Assembly: GCA_016720925.1 (NCBI GenBank)
Contig: JADKJR010000001.1
Coordinates: 310,001 to 374,000, forward strand
Direction: 5' to 3'
Length of the DNA: 64,000 nucleotides
Source of the DNA: Betaproteobacteria bacterium
GTDB lineage: Bacteria; Pseudomonadota; Gammaproteobacteria; Burkholderiales; Usitatibacteraceae
Below the pieces are notes generated by a model, which did not search any database, was not told the DNA's origin, and saw only the letters and a list, made by a program, of their open reading frames with translations. Below are positions 18,851-27,856 of the stretch, piece by piece. A program made the translations under genes and the position numbers. Within the stretch, counting starts at the first letter, position 1. The number at the start of each line of letters is the position of its first letter.

Positions 18851-19714
18851 TTAATCATAAAAATTGCGCTCCCCGGGGGGGCGGGTCTTAAAGCGCTTGT
18901 GCACCCAGAAATACTGGTCGGGCATTTCGCGGATTCGATCTTCAAGGAATGCGTTCACCCGCCGCGCGTCGGCCTCGACATCGCCCGAAGGAAAATTCTC
19001 CCAGGCCGGATAGAACTGTGCCTCGTAACCGGCGCCGGTCTGGCAAGTTATCAACGGAATGACTTTTGCGCCGGTAATTCCGCAAAGCCGTGACATGGCC
19101 GTGACAGTTGCGGTCTTGATACCGAAAAAATCCACGAATACCGCGTCCTTGGCGCCGAAATCCATATCGGGCAAATAGTAGAACGGCCTCTTTTCCTTGA
19201 GCGCCTTCAGCACAGGTCGCAAGCCTTGTTGCCGCGTAATCAGCGTGGCATCGTTGTAGCGTTGGCGGGAACGGCGAAGCGCTTTGTCGAACACCTTGTT
19301 CTTCTGCTCGGAATACATCGAAAATGCGCCGGGATACTCGCGGGAAAAGCGCGCGCCGCCAATGTCGAGTCCGACGAAATGCGGCGCCAACACGATGATC
19401 GGCACTTTGCCGGCCCATTCATCCATGAGGTGCCTGTCGATCAGTTTGACGTTTGCCAGTGCGACATCGAGCGGCGCGTACCACAGACGGCCGAGTTCAA
19501 GCGTCGATCGCGCCAGATTGCGGAACACGCCGCGACCGATGCGTTCACGTTCATCGTCGGACTTCTCCGGGAAGCATGCTTTCAGGTTGATCAGCGTGAC
19601 GCGCTTGCGTCCCCAGTGAAACAACAGTCCGCCCAGACCATTGCCCAGCGCCGACACCCAGCGGGGCGGAAGCCAGCGAAGGCACCAGAGGATAAACAGG
19701 ACAGCACGCATCAT
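18851..19714 (-). CDS. LpxL-type lipid A acyltransferase (downstream copy)
   Basis: 287 residues of the lysophospholipid acyltransferase (LpxL/HtrB) family, which adds a secondary acyl chain to lipid A on the inner membrane. It has an N-terminal membrane anchor (AVLFILWCLRWLPPRW), the catalytic His-x4-Asp in APHFVGLD, and the ending DQYFWVHKRFKTRPPGER typical of the family. It follows a second family member with a gap of three bases. Which of the two acts as LpxL or LpxM cannot be read from the sequence. Confidence 0.92.
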   Translation of the reverse strand: MMRAVLFILWCLRWLPPRWVSALGNGLGGLLFHWGRKRVTLINLKACFPEKSDDERERIGRGVFRNLARSTLELGRLWYAPLDVALANVKLIDRHLMDEWAGKVPIIVLAPHFVGLDIGGARFSREYPGAFSMYSEQKNKVFDKALRRSRQRYNDATLITRQQGLRPVLKALKEKRPFYYLPDMDFGAKDAVFVDFFGIKTATVTAMSRLCGITGAKVIPLITCQTGAGYEAQFYPAWENFPSGDVEADARRVNAFLEDRIREMPDQYFWVHKRFKTRPPGERNFYD

Positions 19715-19717
19715 TGA

Positions 19718-20599
19718 CTATTGTGGTGATTGACTTGGCGCATCGGGTGCGCCAGCGGGGGATTTATATCGATTGTATCCCCACAGGTACTGGGAAGGTG
19801 CCATCGCAATCAGTCTTTCCACCATGGCATTGGTCTGGCGCGCGGCAATGTGTTTATCGCTCGAATACGCCTCGGACATGGGCTCGATATGTACGTGGTA
19901 GCCCGCCCCTCGGGGTAGGCGTTCGGCGAAGAAAAATAGCACGGCGGCGTCGTTGGACCGCGCGAGCCGCGGTAGCAGGGTCATCGTAAAGGCGGGCCGG
20001 CCAAAGAAATCTGCCCATACGCCATCGCCGCCCTGCCCGGGCGCAGGCACCTGATCCGGCAGGATCATGATGTTGCCGCCGGTTTTCAAGGTCTTCAGCA
20101 GGGCCCTCACGCCACTTGCGTCGGCGGCGGCAGTGGTGGCGCCACCGCGCATGCGGCCCTGTTGCATGAGCGGTTCCAGCCACGCCTGTTTCGGCGGCCG
20201 ATACAGGGCGGTGATCGGGATGCGCGTTGCAAGGTAGCGCCCGGCAATATCGAAGCAGCCAAGATGCGGCGTGACAAAGATGATTGCCCGCTGTTGCGCT
20301 TTCGCCGCGTCAACATGCTCCCATCCGGTACAGGTGCGTACCAGCGCAAAAAGGCGGTCAACCGGTGCGGTCCAGGCGATCGCCAATTCCGAGATGCCCT
20401 TGCCTTGTTCCGCAATGGAGGCTTTGACCAATTGATCGCATGAATCGAGTCCCGCATGTTTTCCGTACAGGGCGATATTTTCCCGTGTCAGTCGCCGATG
20501 CCGCGCCGACGCACACCATGCCAGCCAGCCCGCGCATGTGCCAAACGCATGGTTCAGCCGCAGCGACAGTTTGCCGAGTAGCCGAAAGAGGGCGCTCAC
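19718..20599 (-). CDS. LpxL-type lipid A acyltransferase (upstream copy)
   Basis: 293 residues of the same family as the next gene, but diverged. The catalytic motif is TPHLGCFD, with LPDQVPAPGQGGDGVWADFF further along and SQYLWGYNRYK near the end. The start is a GTG at 20599 (reading MSALFRLLGKLSLRL); there is no convincing ATG near. It faces away from metK across a 164-base spacer that must hold both promoters. Two successive acyltransferase genes before dapF is a common betaproteobacterial order. Confidence 0.9.
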   Translation of the reverse strand: MSALFRLLGKLSLRLNHAFGTCAGWLAWCASARHRRLTRENIALYGKHAGLDSCDQLVKASIAEQGKGISELAIAWTAPVDRLFALVRTCTGWEHVDAAKAQQRAIIFVTPHLGCFDIAGRYLATRIPITALYRPPKQAWLEPLMQQGRMRGGATTAAADASGVRALLKTLKTGGNIMILPDQVPAPGQGGDGVWADFFGRPAFTMTLLPRLARSNDAAVLFFFAERLPRGAGYHVHIEPMSEAYSSDKHIAARQTNAMVERLIAMAPSQYLWGYNRYKSPAGAPDAPSQSPQ

Positions 20600-20763
20600 C
20601 GTGCGAATCCGGGCTGCATTGCGGGTATCGGCGGGCGTGGCGTTAGGTGCAACGTTAGGGGCAAAAAAGGCTTTCTGTTAAAATTCGTGGCTGTACTGCG
20701 TTTTCAATGCAATTGACAGAGCCAACTAATCAATGATGTTGGGCTCATTTTATGGGGAAGCCA

Positions 20764-21975
20764 ATGACCGATTTTCTGTTCACGTCCGAATCCGTTTCCG
20801 AAGGCCATCCCGACAAAGTTGCGGACCAGATTTCTGATTCGATTCTCGACGCGATTCTAGCCCAAGACCCAAACTCACGGGTGGCGGCAGAGACACTTTG
20901 CAACACCGGACTGGTGGTGCTGGCGGGTGAAATTACCACCAACGCCAACATTGACTATATCGGTGTGGCCCGCGACACGATCAAACGTATCGGCTATGAC
21001 AATACCGAGTACGGCATCGACTACAAGGGATGCGCAGTCATGGTTTGCTATGACAAGCAAAGCCCGGACATTGCACAGGGTGTCGACGCGGCCCAGGACA
21101 ATAATCTGGATCAGGGTGCCGGCGACCAGGGCCTGATGTTTGGCTACGCGTGCGATGAAACCAGCGTGCTGATGCCCGCGCCGATCTATTACGCGCATCG
21201 CCTGGTACAGCGGCAATCCGAGTTGCGCCGTGATGGCCGCCTGCCGTGGCTGCGTCCCGATGCCAAATCACAAGTCACCATGCGTTATGTGGACGGCAAG
21301 CCGCATTCGATCGACACGGTCGTGCTTTCCACCCAGCATAGCCCGGAGATGTCCGACGGCAAGCTGATGAAGCAGGCAGCCATAGATGCCGTGATTGAAG
21401 ACATCATCAAGCCGGTGTTGCCCAAGGAATGGCTGCAAAACACGCGTTTCCTGGTGAATCCAACCGGCCGTTTCGTGATCGGTGGTCCGCAGGGCGATTG
21501 CGGGCTGACTGGGCGCAAGATCATCGTCGATACTTACGGCGGCGCCTGCCCGCACGGTGGCGGTGCATTTTCCGGCAAGGATCCGTCCAAAGTCGATCGT
21601 TCCGCCGCCTATGCGGCCCGCTATGTGGCGAAAAACGTCGTTGCCGCGGGCCTCGCACGCCAGTGTCAGGTACAAGTGGCATACGCGATCGGCGTGGCCA
21701 AGCCAATGAATATTACGGTGTATACAGAAGGTACCGGCGTGATTCCGGACGAAAGGATTGCCGAAATCGTGGCAAGGCATTTCGACTTGCGGCCGAGAGG
21801 CATTGTGCAAATGCTGGACCTGCTGCGGCCGATTTACGCCAAAACTGCGGCCTACGGCCATTTTGGCCGCGAGGAGCCGGAATTTACGTGGGAAGCGACA
21901 GACAGGATTGCCGAGTTGCGGGATGCGGCCGGTCTCAAGGGTGAAGCCAAAAAGGTCCTCGCCAGCGTCGCATAA
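20764..21975 (+). CDS. metK: S-adenosylmethionine synthase
   Basis: Makes S-adenosylmethionine from methionine and ATP. 403 residues. The family signatures are intact: FTSESVSEGHPDKVADQISD at the N-terminus, GAGDQGLMFGYA, and GGGAFSGKDPSKVDRSAAY. I prefer the ATG at 20764 (MTDFLFTSE), with GGGGAAG a few bases before it, over an in-frame start at 20752. No SAM riboswitch is visible upstream. The gene is followed by the SAH riboswitch and ahcY, so the SAM-making and SAH-removing steps are adjacent but separately controlled. Confidence 0.97.
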   Translation: MTDFLFTSESVSEGHPDKVADQISDSILDAILAQDPNSRVAAETLCNTGLVVLAGEITTNANIDYIGVARDTIKRIGYDNTEYGIDYKGCAVMVCYDKQSPDIAQGVDAAQDNNLDQGAGDQGLMFGYACDETSVLMPAPIYYAHRLVQRQSELRRDGRLPWLRPDAKSQVTMRYVDGKPHSIDTVVLSTQHSPEMSDGKLMKQAAIDAVIEDIIKPVLPKEWLQNTRFLVNPTGRFVIGGPQGDCGLTGRKIIVDTYGGACPHGGGAFSGKDPSKVDRSAAYAARYVAKNVVAAGLARQCQVQVAYAIGVAKPMNITVYTEGTGVIPDERIAEIVARHFDLRPRGIVQMLDLLRPIYAKTAAYGHFGREEPEFTWEATDRIAELRDAAGLKGEAKKVLASVA

Positions 21976-21981
21976 ACTCCG

Positions 21982-21987
21982 TATAAT
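21982..21987 (+). promoter_or_regulatory. probable -10 element of the ahcY promoter
   Basis: A perfect TATAAT lies six bases after the metK stop and seven bases before the first base of the SAH aptamer, so transcription would start at the aptamer. I see no good -35 hexamer at the usual distance, where the DNA is metK coding sequence. Confidence 0.5.
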
Positions 21988-21993
21988 TCCGCG

Positions 21994-22070
21994 TTCCGAG
22001 GGGCGCTGCGAGCAATTCCAGAAATTGACCAGGCTCGGAAACGTATTCAGCACTTGAGCAACGGCGCCCA
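21994..22070 (+). promoter_or_regulatory. SAH riboswitch aptamer
   Basis: The conserved blocks of the SAH riboswitch are all present in order: CCGAGGGGCGCTGC, CCAGGCTCGG and GCAACGGCGCCCAC. Pairings can be drawn by hand. The pseudoknot TTCCGAG (21994-22000) pairs with CTCGGAA (22034-22040). P1 pairs GGGCGCTGC (22001-22009) with 22058-22069 around an ACG bulge. P2 pairs CAATT (22013-22017) with AATTG (22023-22027). SAH riboswitches are known to sense S-adenosylhomocysteine and turn ahcY on; the position here fits exactly. Confidence 0.95.
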
Positions 22071-22104
22071 CACTGCAAACCAGTGTGGGCGCCGTTTTCT
22101 TTTG
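22061..22104 (+). terminator. intrinsic terminator that competes with the SAH aptamer
   Basis: A perfect 15-bp stem (ACGGCGCCCACACTG with its complement at 22081-22095) around a CAAAC loop, followed by TTTTCTTTT. Its left arm reuses the bases that form the 3' strand of aptamer P1 (22058-22069). The two structures therefore exclude each other, which predicts termination without SAH and read-through with SAH. Confidence 0.93.
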
Positions 22105-22139
22105 GTGCTCGCGAAACAATGTGAATGTAAGGAGCTTTT

Positions 22140-23564
22140 ATGAACGCGGTATTGAAACCACAAAATTTGATTCAAGGTGACTATCACGTTGCCGATTTGA
22201 AACTGGCCGATTGGGGCAACAAGGAAATCAAGATTGCAGAAACCGAGATGCCTGGCCTGATGGCAATCCGGGAAGAATTCGCCGTTACGCGGCCACTAAA
22301 GGGCGCGCGCATCACGGGTTCGCTTCACATGACCATCCAGACCGCGGTCCTGATCCAGACGCTTGAAGCGCTGGGCGCCGAGGTGCGCTGGGCCTCGTGC
22401 AACATTTTCTCCACGCAGGATCACGCCGCCGCCGCGATTGCCGCCAACGGTACGCCCGTATTCGCCGTCAAGGGTGAGACGCTGGAAGATTATTGGGATT
22501 ACACCCACCGCATCTTTGAATGGAAAGATGGCGGTTACTCGAACATGATCCTCGATGACGGCGGTGACGCCACGTTGCTGCTGCACCTGGGCACGCGCGC
22601 CGAAAGCGACCCGACGGTGTTGCACAACCCCGGCGCGGAAGAAGAGCGCATCCTGTTTGCGGCCATCAAAGCGCAACTCGCGAAAGACCCGCACTGGTAT
22701 TCGGTGCGCCTGAAAGAAATCAAGGGCGTGACCGAAGAAACCACCACCGGCGTGCATCGCCTTTATCAGATGGCCAAGGATGGCAAGCTCGCGTTCCCGG
22801 CTATCAATGTCAACGACAGCGTCACCAAATCCAAGTTCGATAATCTGTATGGCTGCCGCGAGTCACTCGTTGATGCCATCAAGCGCGCCACCGACGTGAT
22901 GATCGCCGGCAAAGTGGCCGTGGTGGCCGGTTATGGCGACGTGGGCAAAGGTTCCGCGCAGGCGTTGCGTGCATTGTCTGCACAGGTTTGGGTCACCGAA
23001 ATCGATCCGATCTGCGCATTGCAGGCCGCGATGGAAGGTTATCGCGTCGTGACCATGGATTACGCCGTGGACAAGGCCGACATTTTTGTCACCGCGACCG
23101 GCAACTATCACATCATCACCCATGACCACATGGCGAAGATGAAGGATCAGGCCATCGTCTGCAACATCGGTCACTTCGACAACGAAATCGATGTCGCCTC
23201 GATCGAAAAATACGAATGGGACGAAATCAAGCCGCAGGTCGACCACGTCATCTTCCCCGATGGCAAGCGCATCATCCTGCTCGCCAAGGGGCGCCTGGTG
23301 AATCTGGGTTGCGGCACGGGGCATCCGTCCTATGTGATGTCATCTTCGTTCGCCAACCAGACCATCGCGCAGATCGAGCTTTACTGCAACACGGAAAAAT
23401 ATCCGGTCGGTGTTTATACGTTGCCGAAGCATCTTGATGAAAAAGTCGCACGCCTGCAGTTGCAGAAACTGAATGCGCAGCTGAGCGAGTTGACCGATCA
23501 GCAGGCGGCGTACATCCATGTGTCAAAGCAGGGGCCGTATAAGGCGGATACGTACCGTTACTGA
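22140..23564 (+). CDS. ahcY: adenosylhomocysteinase
   Basis: Hydrolyses S-adenosylhomocysteine to adenosine and homocysteine, removing the inhibitor of SAM-dependent methylases. 474 residues, the longer bacterial form. The NAD-binding glycine motif is VAGYGDVGKGSAQALRA, and GSLHMTIQTAVLIQTL and the C-terminal QGPYKADTYRY, which closes the neighbouring site, are intact. The start ATG at 22140 follows GTAAGGAGC. It is transcribed through an SAH-responsive leader and is followed by metF, so the gene order completes the methyl cycle. Confidence 0.98.
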   Translation: MNAVLKPQNLIQGDYHVADLKLADWGNKEIKIAETEMPGLMAIREEFAVTRPLKGARITGSLHMTIQTAVLIQTLEALGAEVRWASCNIFSTQDHAAAAIAANGTPVFAVKGETLEDYWDYTHRIFEWKDGGYSNMILDDGGDATLLLHLGTRAESDPTVLHNPGAEEERILFAAIKAQLAKDPHWYSVRLKEIKGVTEETTTGVHRLYQMAKDGKLAFPAINVNDSVTKSKFDNLYGCRESLVDAIKRATDVMIAGKVAVVAGYGDVGKGSAQALRALSAQVWVTEIDPICALQAAMEGYRVVTMDYAVDKADIFVTATGNYHIITHDHMAKMKDQAIVCNIGHFDNEIDVASIEKYEWDEIKPQVDHVIFPDGKRIILLAKGRLVNLGCGTGHPSYVMSSSFANQTIAQIELYCNTEKYPVGVYTLPKHLDEKVARLQLQKLNAQLSELTDQQAAYIHVSKQGPYKADTYRY

Positions 23565-23731
23565 CATCGAGCATCGCCTTTGCCCGCCGGGGTTACGTTG
23601 GGGCGTTGCGGCGTTGCTTGCGTGCATGAGCACGCGGCGCGCCTTGCGCCTTGCCTCGCGGGCAAATGCTGGCTCGATGTTTGCTCGACTTCGGGCTGAG
23701 GACTAATGGGCAGCGGTATACGGGAAGGCAA

Positions 23732-24565
23732 ATGACTGACACACGCAAGTTTTCATTCGAATTCTTCCCCCCAAAAACGCCAGAGGGCGCGGCGAAATTG
23801 CGTGAGACGGTCAAGCAACTCGCGCAATTCCATCCCGCGTTCTTTTCGGTCACGTTCGGCGCGGGGGGCTCCACGCAGGAAGGCACGCTGTCGACCGTGC
23901 TGGAGATTCGCGCGGCCGGGCATCATGCGGCGCCGCACATTTCCTGCATTGGCTCTACGCGCGAGAGCATCCGCGAAGTGGTTCACCACTACAAGGATGC
24001 GGGGATCCGGCATACCGTTGCGCTGCGCGGCGATTTGCCCTCCGGCATGGCGGTGGCGGGCGAGTTTCGCCACGCGAGCGATCTCGTTACCTTCATTCGC
24101 GAAGAGACCGGCGACCACTTTCATATTGAAGTCGCGGCCTATCCGGAATATCACCCGCAAGCACGGCGTGCACAGGAAGACCTGGAGAATTTCAAGCGAA
24201 AAGTCGAAGCGGGTGCGAACTCGGCAATGACACAGTATTTCTACAATGCCGACGCATACTTTCATTTTGTCGAGCAGGTGCAGGCGATGGGCGTGGCGGT
24301 TCCGATCGTGCCGGGCATCATGCCGATTGCCAGCTTCTCGCAGCTGGCGCGTTTCTCGGACGCATGCGGTGCGGAAATCCCGCGCTGGATCCGTCGCAAG
24401 ATGGAAGGCTTTGGCGACGACACGGCGTCGATTCGCGCTTTCGGTCTGGACGTGGTGACCGATCTCGCCGCGAAATTGCTGGAGGGCGGCGCACCCGGAT
24501 TGCATTTCTACACGCTGAATTCCGCAGGGCTAAGTTCCACCATTTGGCAGCGTCTCGGAATTTAG
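23732..24565 (+). CDS. metF: 5,10-methylenetetrahydrofolate reductase
   Basis: Reduces methylene-THF to methyl-THF, the methyl donor that turns homocysteine back into methionine. 277 residues from the ATG at 23732 (MTDTRKFSFEFFPPKTPEG), with GGAAGG seven bases upstream; a longer frame start at 23651 would read GC-rich spacer. SVTFGAGGSTQ, ALRGDLP and the FAD-binding region with GANSAMTQYFYN are typical. It lies 167 bases after ahcY in the same direction; the spacer holds nothing I recognise. Confidence 0.96.
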   Translation: MTDTRKFSFEFFPPKTPEGAAKLRETVKQLAQFHPAFFSVTFGAGGSTQEGTLSTVLEIRAAGHHAAPHISCIGSTRESIREVVHHYKDAGIRHTVALRGDLPSGMAVAGEFRHASDLVTFIREETGDHFHIEVAAYPEYHPQARRAQEDLENFKRKVEAGANSAMTQYFYNADAYFHFVEQVQAMGVAVPIVPGIMPIASFSQLARFSDACGAEIPRWIRRKMEGFGDDTASIRAFGLDVVTDLAAKLLEGGAPGLHFYTLNSAGLSSTIWQRLGI

Positions 24566-24574
24566 CCGCGCCAT

Positions 24575-24644
24575 AAACTCCAGCACTGGCGAGCTGCTCC
24601 GGGCGAAATGACTCTGAACGCCGCGCCAGTGCTGGAGTTTTGTC
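24575..24644. repeat. palindromic repeat family P, copy 3 (best preserved)
   Basis: AAACTCCAGCACTGGCG and CGCCAGTGCTGGAGTTTT form nearly perfect arms around a 36-base centre. It sits between the convergent metF and aminotransferase genes, where a two-way terminator would be expected, and ends in a short T-run on the plus strand. Confidence 0.8.
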
Positions 24645-24681
24645 ATTGCCCGGCTTTCTTGTCGAGCCGGCAGCCAGAACC

Positions 24682-25950
24682 CTACGCTGCCAGCTTTTTC
24701 TTTTTCAGCGCATCCAGCTTATGTTGCTCGGCGTAAGCGTGGTGCGCGGCGGCCTCTGCCTCGCCCACTTTCACGGGCTGTCCCATGTCGGCCAGCACCG
24801 AGCCCAGCGCGGAGAGACACAACATCACGTTTTCAGGTTTGCATGAATACCCCATCAACCCGAACCGCCAAATCTTGCCGGCGAGCGGACCGAGGCCGGC
24901 GCCGATTTCCAGATTGAATTCGGTGAGCAGGATCTTGCGGACTTCGGCTTCATTGACCCCCTGAGGCACGAAAACCGCATTCATCTGCGGCAGGCGATTG
25001 CCTTCCTTGACGAGGAATTTGAAGCCCATCGCTTCCAGACCAGCCTTCAACGCGAGATGGTGGCGCTGGTGGCGTGCCCATGCGTTCTCCAGGCCTTCTT
25101 CTTTCAGCACCAGCAGTGACTCATGCAGCGCAAACAGGCTGTTGGTCGGCGCGGTGTGGTGATAGGTGCGGTTGGTGTTCCCCCAGTAATTCATCACCAG
25201 GTTCAGGTCCATGAACCAACTCTGGACGCGTTTTCCATTCTGGCCGCGGGCTTTGACGCGCTCGATGAAACGCTCCGAAAACGACACCGGTGACAGGCCG
25301 GGTGTGCAGGAGATACATTTTTGAGAGGCCGAATACACGGCATCGACGCCCCAGTCATCCACCAGTACTGGCGTACCACCCAGCGACGTGACCGCGTCAA
25401 CGATGCTGAGAGCATCGTGTTTGCGTGCAATCGCCGCGAGCGTCTTCGCGTCTGATTGACAACCGGTAGACGTCTCCGCGTGGACGAAAGCCAGAATCTT
25501 TGCGTCGGGGTTCTTTTTGAACGCATCTTCAATCTTGTTCGGATCGATCGGTTCACCCCATTCGGCCTCGACCACCACCGCGGTGCCGCCGGCACGCTCG
25601 ACGTTTTCGATCATGCGGCCACCGAACACGCCATTGCGGCCGACGATGACTTTGTCACCGGGCGCAACCGCGTTGACGAAGCAGGTCTCCATGCCGACCG
25701 AACCCGGGCCGGAAACCGGAAAGGTGAGCGCGTTATCCGTCTGGTACGCGTAGCGCAGCAGCGTTTTCAGTTCTTCCATCATCTCGACAAAGATGGGATC
25801 GAGATAGCCTATGGCGGGCAGCGACATCGCGGCCAGCACGCGGGGGTTGATGTCCGACGGGCCCGGGCCCATCAGCGTGCGCTGCGGAGGGTGAAATGAG
25901 GTGATTTTCTTGCTGGGTGAAACCTGCTTGAGCGGGGGATGCGAGTTCAT
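24682..25950 (-). CDS. alanine/serine-glyoxylate aminotransferase family protein
   Basis: A PLP-dependent class V aminotransferase of 422 residues that would use glyoxylate as amino acceptor. RTLMGPGPSDINPRVL at the N-terminus and the PLP-Lys in VYSASQKCISCTPG are diagnostic, with the Asp/Thr sites in AETSTGCQS and SIVDAVTSLGG. The amino donor (alanine or serine) is undecided. It stands alone between a repeat and a long spacer. Glyoxylate links it loosely to the oxalate genes at 56-64 kb, but they are not neighbours. Confidence 0.9.
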   Translation of the reverse strand: MNSHPPLKQVSPSKKITSFHPPQRTLMGPGPSDINPRVLAAMSLPAIGYLDPIFVEMMEELKTLLRYAYQTDNALTFPVSGPGSVGMETCFVNAVAPGDKVIVGRNGVFGGRMIENVERAGGTAVVVEAEWGEPIDPNKIEDAFKKNPDAKILAFVHAETSTGCQSDAKTLAAIARKHDALSIVDAVTSLGGTPVLVDDWGVDAVYSASQKCISCTPGLSPVSFSERFIERVKARGQNGKRVQSWFMDLNLVMNYWGNTNRTYHHTAPTNSLFALHESLLVLKEEGLENAWARHQRHHLALKAGLEAMGFKFLVKEGNRLPQMNAVFVPQGVNEAEVRKILLTEFNLEIGAGLGPLAGKIWRFGLMGYSCKPENVMLCLSALGSVLADMGQPVKVGEAEAAAHHAYAEQHKLDALKKKKLAA

Positions 25951-26357
25951 GAATCGAGCCTTTCAGAGAGTGGCACTCTTTGGCGCCATGTCAGAAGATA
26001 TCAGTTCGCCCCTGGCGCCGGAATGACCGGTGGCAAGGAGCGCGACGGGGAAACAATTGGGCATGAGCCGCCTTGTGGGCGGGGCGTGACGCGTGGGTCA
26101 CACCATTGAGGGGGTCAACCTCGTCCGGGAGTGTGCCGGAATATTGGCAGGCGCGTGGGCCGGTGAGAAGGCCGGATGGTATCCGGTGTCACAGGCCGAT
26201 GGAAATTTATTTGTTGCATCGCAACATGGTAGCGGCAATTGACCCTCCGTGCAACGATTTCTGCAATTCGTCCGCGGCGGATTGTCGGCGATTGCCGGCG
26301 CCGCCAGACTGTGGTCATTGCCAATCAACTTTCGTTCGACACCCACAGGGAGCTTAC
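25951..26357. other. 407-base spacer without a recognised feature
   Basis: This spacer separates the divergent aminotransferase and small membrane protein genes. A frame starting at 26073 runs through it into the membrane protein, but its N-terminal extension lacks family-like or signal-like text. Promoters for both genes must lie here; I could not assign them. Confidence 0.4.
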
Positions 26358-26744
26358 ATGAACAAGATATCTCGCCCGCTGCTGTTTACCTTGTTGGCCG
26401 TATTGTTTCTCGCCATCGTAGTTACGGTCATAACGTCGGGTCCACTCACGTCAGGCAGCGGTCCCACGCTGATGATGTTTGACGAAGACCTTTCTGACTC
26501 CGCACTTGGCTGGGCGATTGCCATCCCGATTCTGGTTTTCGTGGGCATCATTGTCACCGCTGTGTTGGCGGGTGCCGCGCTGATTACAGTGATGGCACTG
26601 GCGTTTGCCGCAGTCCTGGTAGTCCTGGCCGTTCTGTTGGCGTTCACACCGCTTGCCCTTTTCGTGGCGATTCCCGTGCTCGCGGTGTATGGCCTGGTCA
26701 AGCTTTTTCAACGCGACCGGCGCGAGGTGACGCCTGCCGCGTAA
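26358..26744 (+). CDS. small integral membrane protein, unknown function
   Basis: 128 residues from the ATG at 26358 (MNKISRPLLFTLLAVLFLAI), preceded by AGGGAG. Three hydrophobic stretches follow (positions 8-28, about 48-88 as a long double pass, and 95-118), and the tail is basic (FQRDRREVTPAA). An upstream in-frame start at 26073 adds 95 residues rich in Cys, Arg and Pro that look like spacer. No family recognised. It converges on ttcA with a 16-base gap. Confidence 0.7.
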   Translation: MNKISRPLLFTLLAVLFLAIVVTVITSGPLTSGSGPTLMMFDEDLSDSALGWAIAIPILVFVGIIVTAVLAGAALITVMALAFAAVLVVLAVLLAFTPLALFVAIPVLAVYGLVKLFQRDRREVTPAA

Positions 26745-26760
26745 CGTGAGCGAACTGACG

Positions 26761-27666
26761 CTAACGGAACGTGATGATTTGCGCGGACGCAGGTTCGATA
26801 TATCTCTCGGCGAACTCTTCGGCGTCAAACGCCTTGTCGCCGTCTTCATGGGCGGCGCCGTCCGTCTTCACATTGGCGAAATCGAACAGATTCCGATCGA
26901 GCATGTGTGAGGGCGCAATGTTCTGCATGGAGCGGAAGATGCTGTCGATGCGACCGGGGAATTTCCTTTCCCACTCGCGCAACATCTGCTTCACCTGCTG
27001 GCGCTGAAGATTGTCCTGTGAGCCACACAGGTCGCAGGGAATGATCGGGAATTGCCGGTACGCGGCGTAGGCCTCAAGGTCCGCTTCCTCGACATACGCG
27101 AGCGGGCGGATGACGATATGCCGACCGTCATCTGACGCCAGTTTCGGCGACATCGCCTTCATCTTGCCGCCGAAGAACATGTTGAGGAACAGCGTCTCGA
27201 GGATGTCATCGCGGTGATGGCCGAGCGCGATTTTGGTTGCGCCGATCTCACCCGCCACGCGATAGATAACGCCGCGCCGCAACCGTGAGCATAGTGAACA
27301 CATGGTTTTCCCCTCGGGGATCACGCGTTTCACGGTGGCGTAGGTATCCTGTTCGGCGATCTGGAACGGAACGCCCACGCCTTTGAGGTAATCCGGAAGA
27401 ATGTGCGCGGGATAGCCCGGATGTTTCTGGTCGAGGTTGAAGGCGAACACGTCAAACGCCACGGGCGATTTTTCGCGCAATTTCAGCAGGATATCCAGCA
27501 GGCCGTAGCTATCCTTGCCGCCACTCAGGCAAACCATCACTTTGTCGCCGGCCTCGATCATGCTGTAATCGGCAATCGCCTGGCCGGTCAGCCGACGCAG
27601 GCGCTTGGTGAGCTTGTTGGCCTCGAATTGCTGTTTTTGCGAGAGGGCGGGCGTGGCGATATTCAT
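26761..27666 (-). CDS. ttcA: tRNA 2-thiocytidine(32) synthetase TtcA
   Basis: Thiolates cytidine 32 in several tRNAs, using ATP and an iron-sulfur cluster. 301 residues from the ATG at 27666 (MNIATPALSQKQQFEANKL). It has the PP-loop CLSGGKDSYGLLD, the CSLC pair and the second Cys pair in PCDLCGSQ, which hold the Fe-S cluster, and GHHRDDILETLFLN. Upstream ATGs in the same frame read the arginine-rich spacer and were rejected. The pteridine reductase gene upstream is in the same direction, with a palindromic repeat between. Confidence 0.96.
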   Translation of the reverse strand: MNIATPALSQKQQFEANKLTKRLRRLTGQAIADYSMIEAGDKVMVCLSGGKDSYGLLDILLKLREKSPVAFDVFAFNLDQKHPGYPAHILPDYLKGVGVPFQIAEQDTYATVKRVIPEGKTMCSLCSRLRRGVIYRVAGEIGATKIALGHHRDDILETLFLNMFFGGKMKAMSPKLASDDGRHIVIRPLAYVEEADLEAYAAYRQFPIIPCDLCGSQDNLQRQQVKQMLREWERKFPGRIDSIFRSMQNIAPSHMLDRNLFDFANVKTDGAAHEDGDKAFDAEEFAERYIEPASAQIITFR

Positions 27667-27717
27667 GCGCCGCATTTTACCGCGCGAGGAGGCGCGCATG
27701 GGGTCGATTTGCCAAAC

Positions 27718-27782
27718 GCAAGCATTGGCGCGGCTTCCGTGTGAAAAATGGCCCGGAAGCCACGCCAGTGCTTGAGTTTTGT
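27718..27782. repeat. palindromic repeat family P, copy 4
   Basis: Arms GCAAGCATTGGCGCGGCTTCC and GGAAGCCACGCCAGTGCTTG are inverted copies around a short centre. It lies between folM-like and ttcA, both on the minus strand. Confidence 0.78.
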
Positions 27783-27856
27783 CAGCGAGGCCGCTGATTC
27801 AAAGTTTCACTGCGACGTTGGCGAGTATTGGTGCAATTCGGTGTATTCCCCACCCG

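Noticed and set aside
20600..20763. SAM riboswitch upstream of metK
   Set aside because: None of the SAM aptamer cores I know could be drawn, and no terminator hairpin is present before the start.
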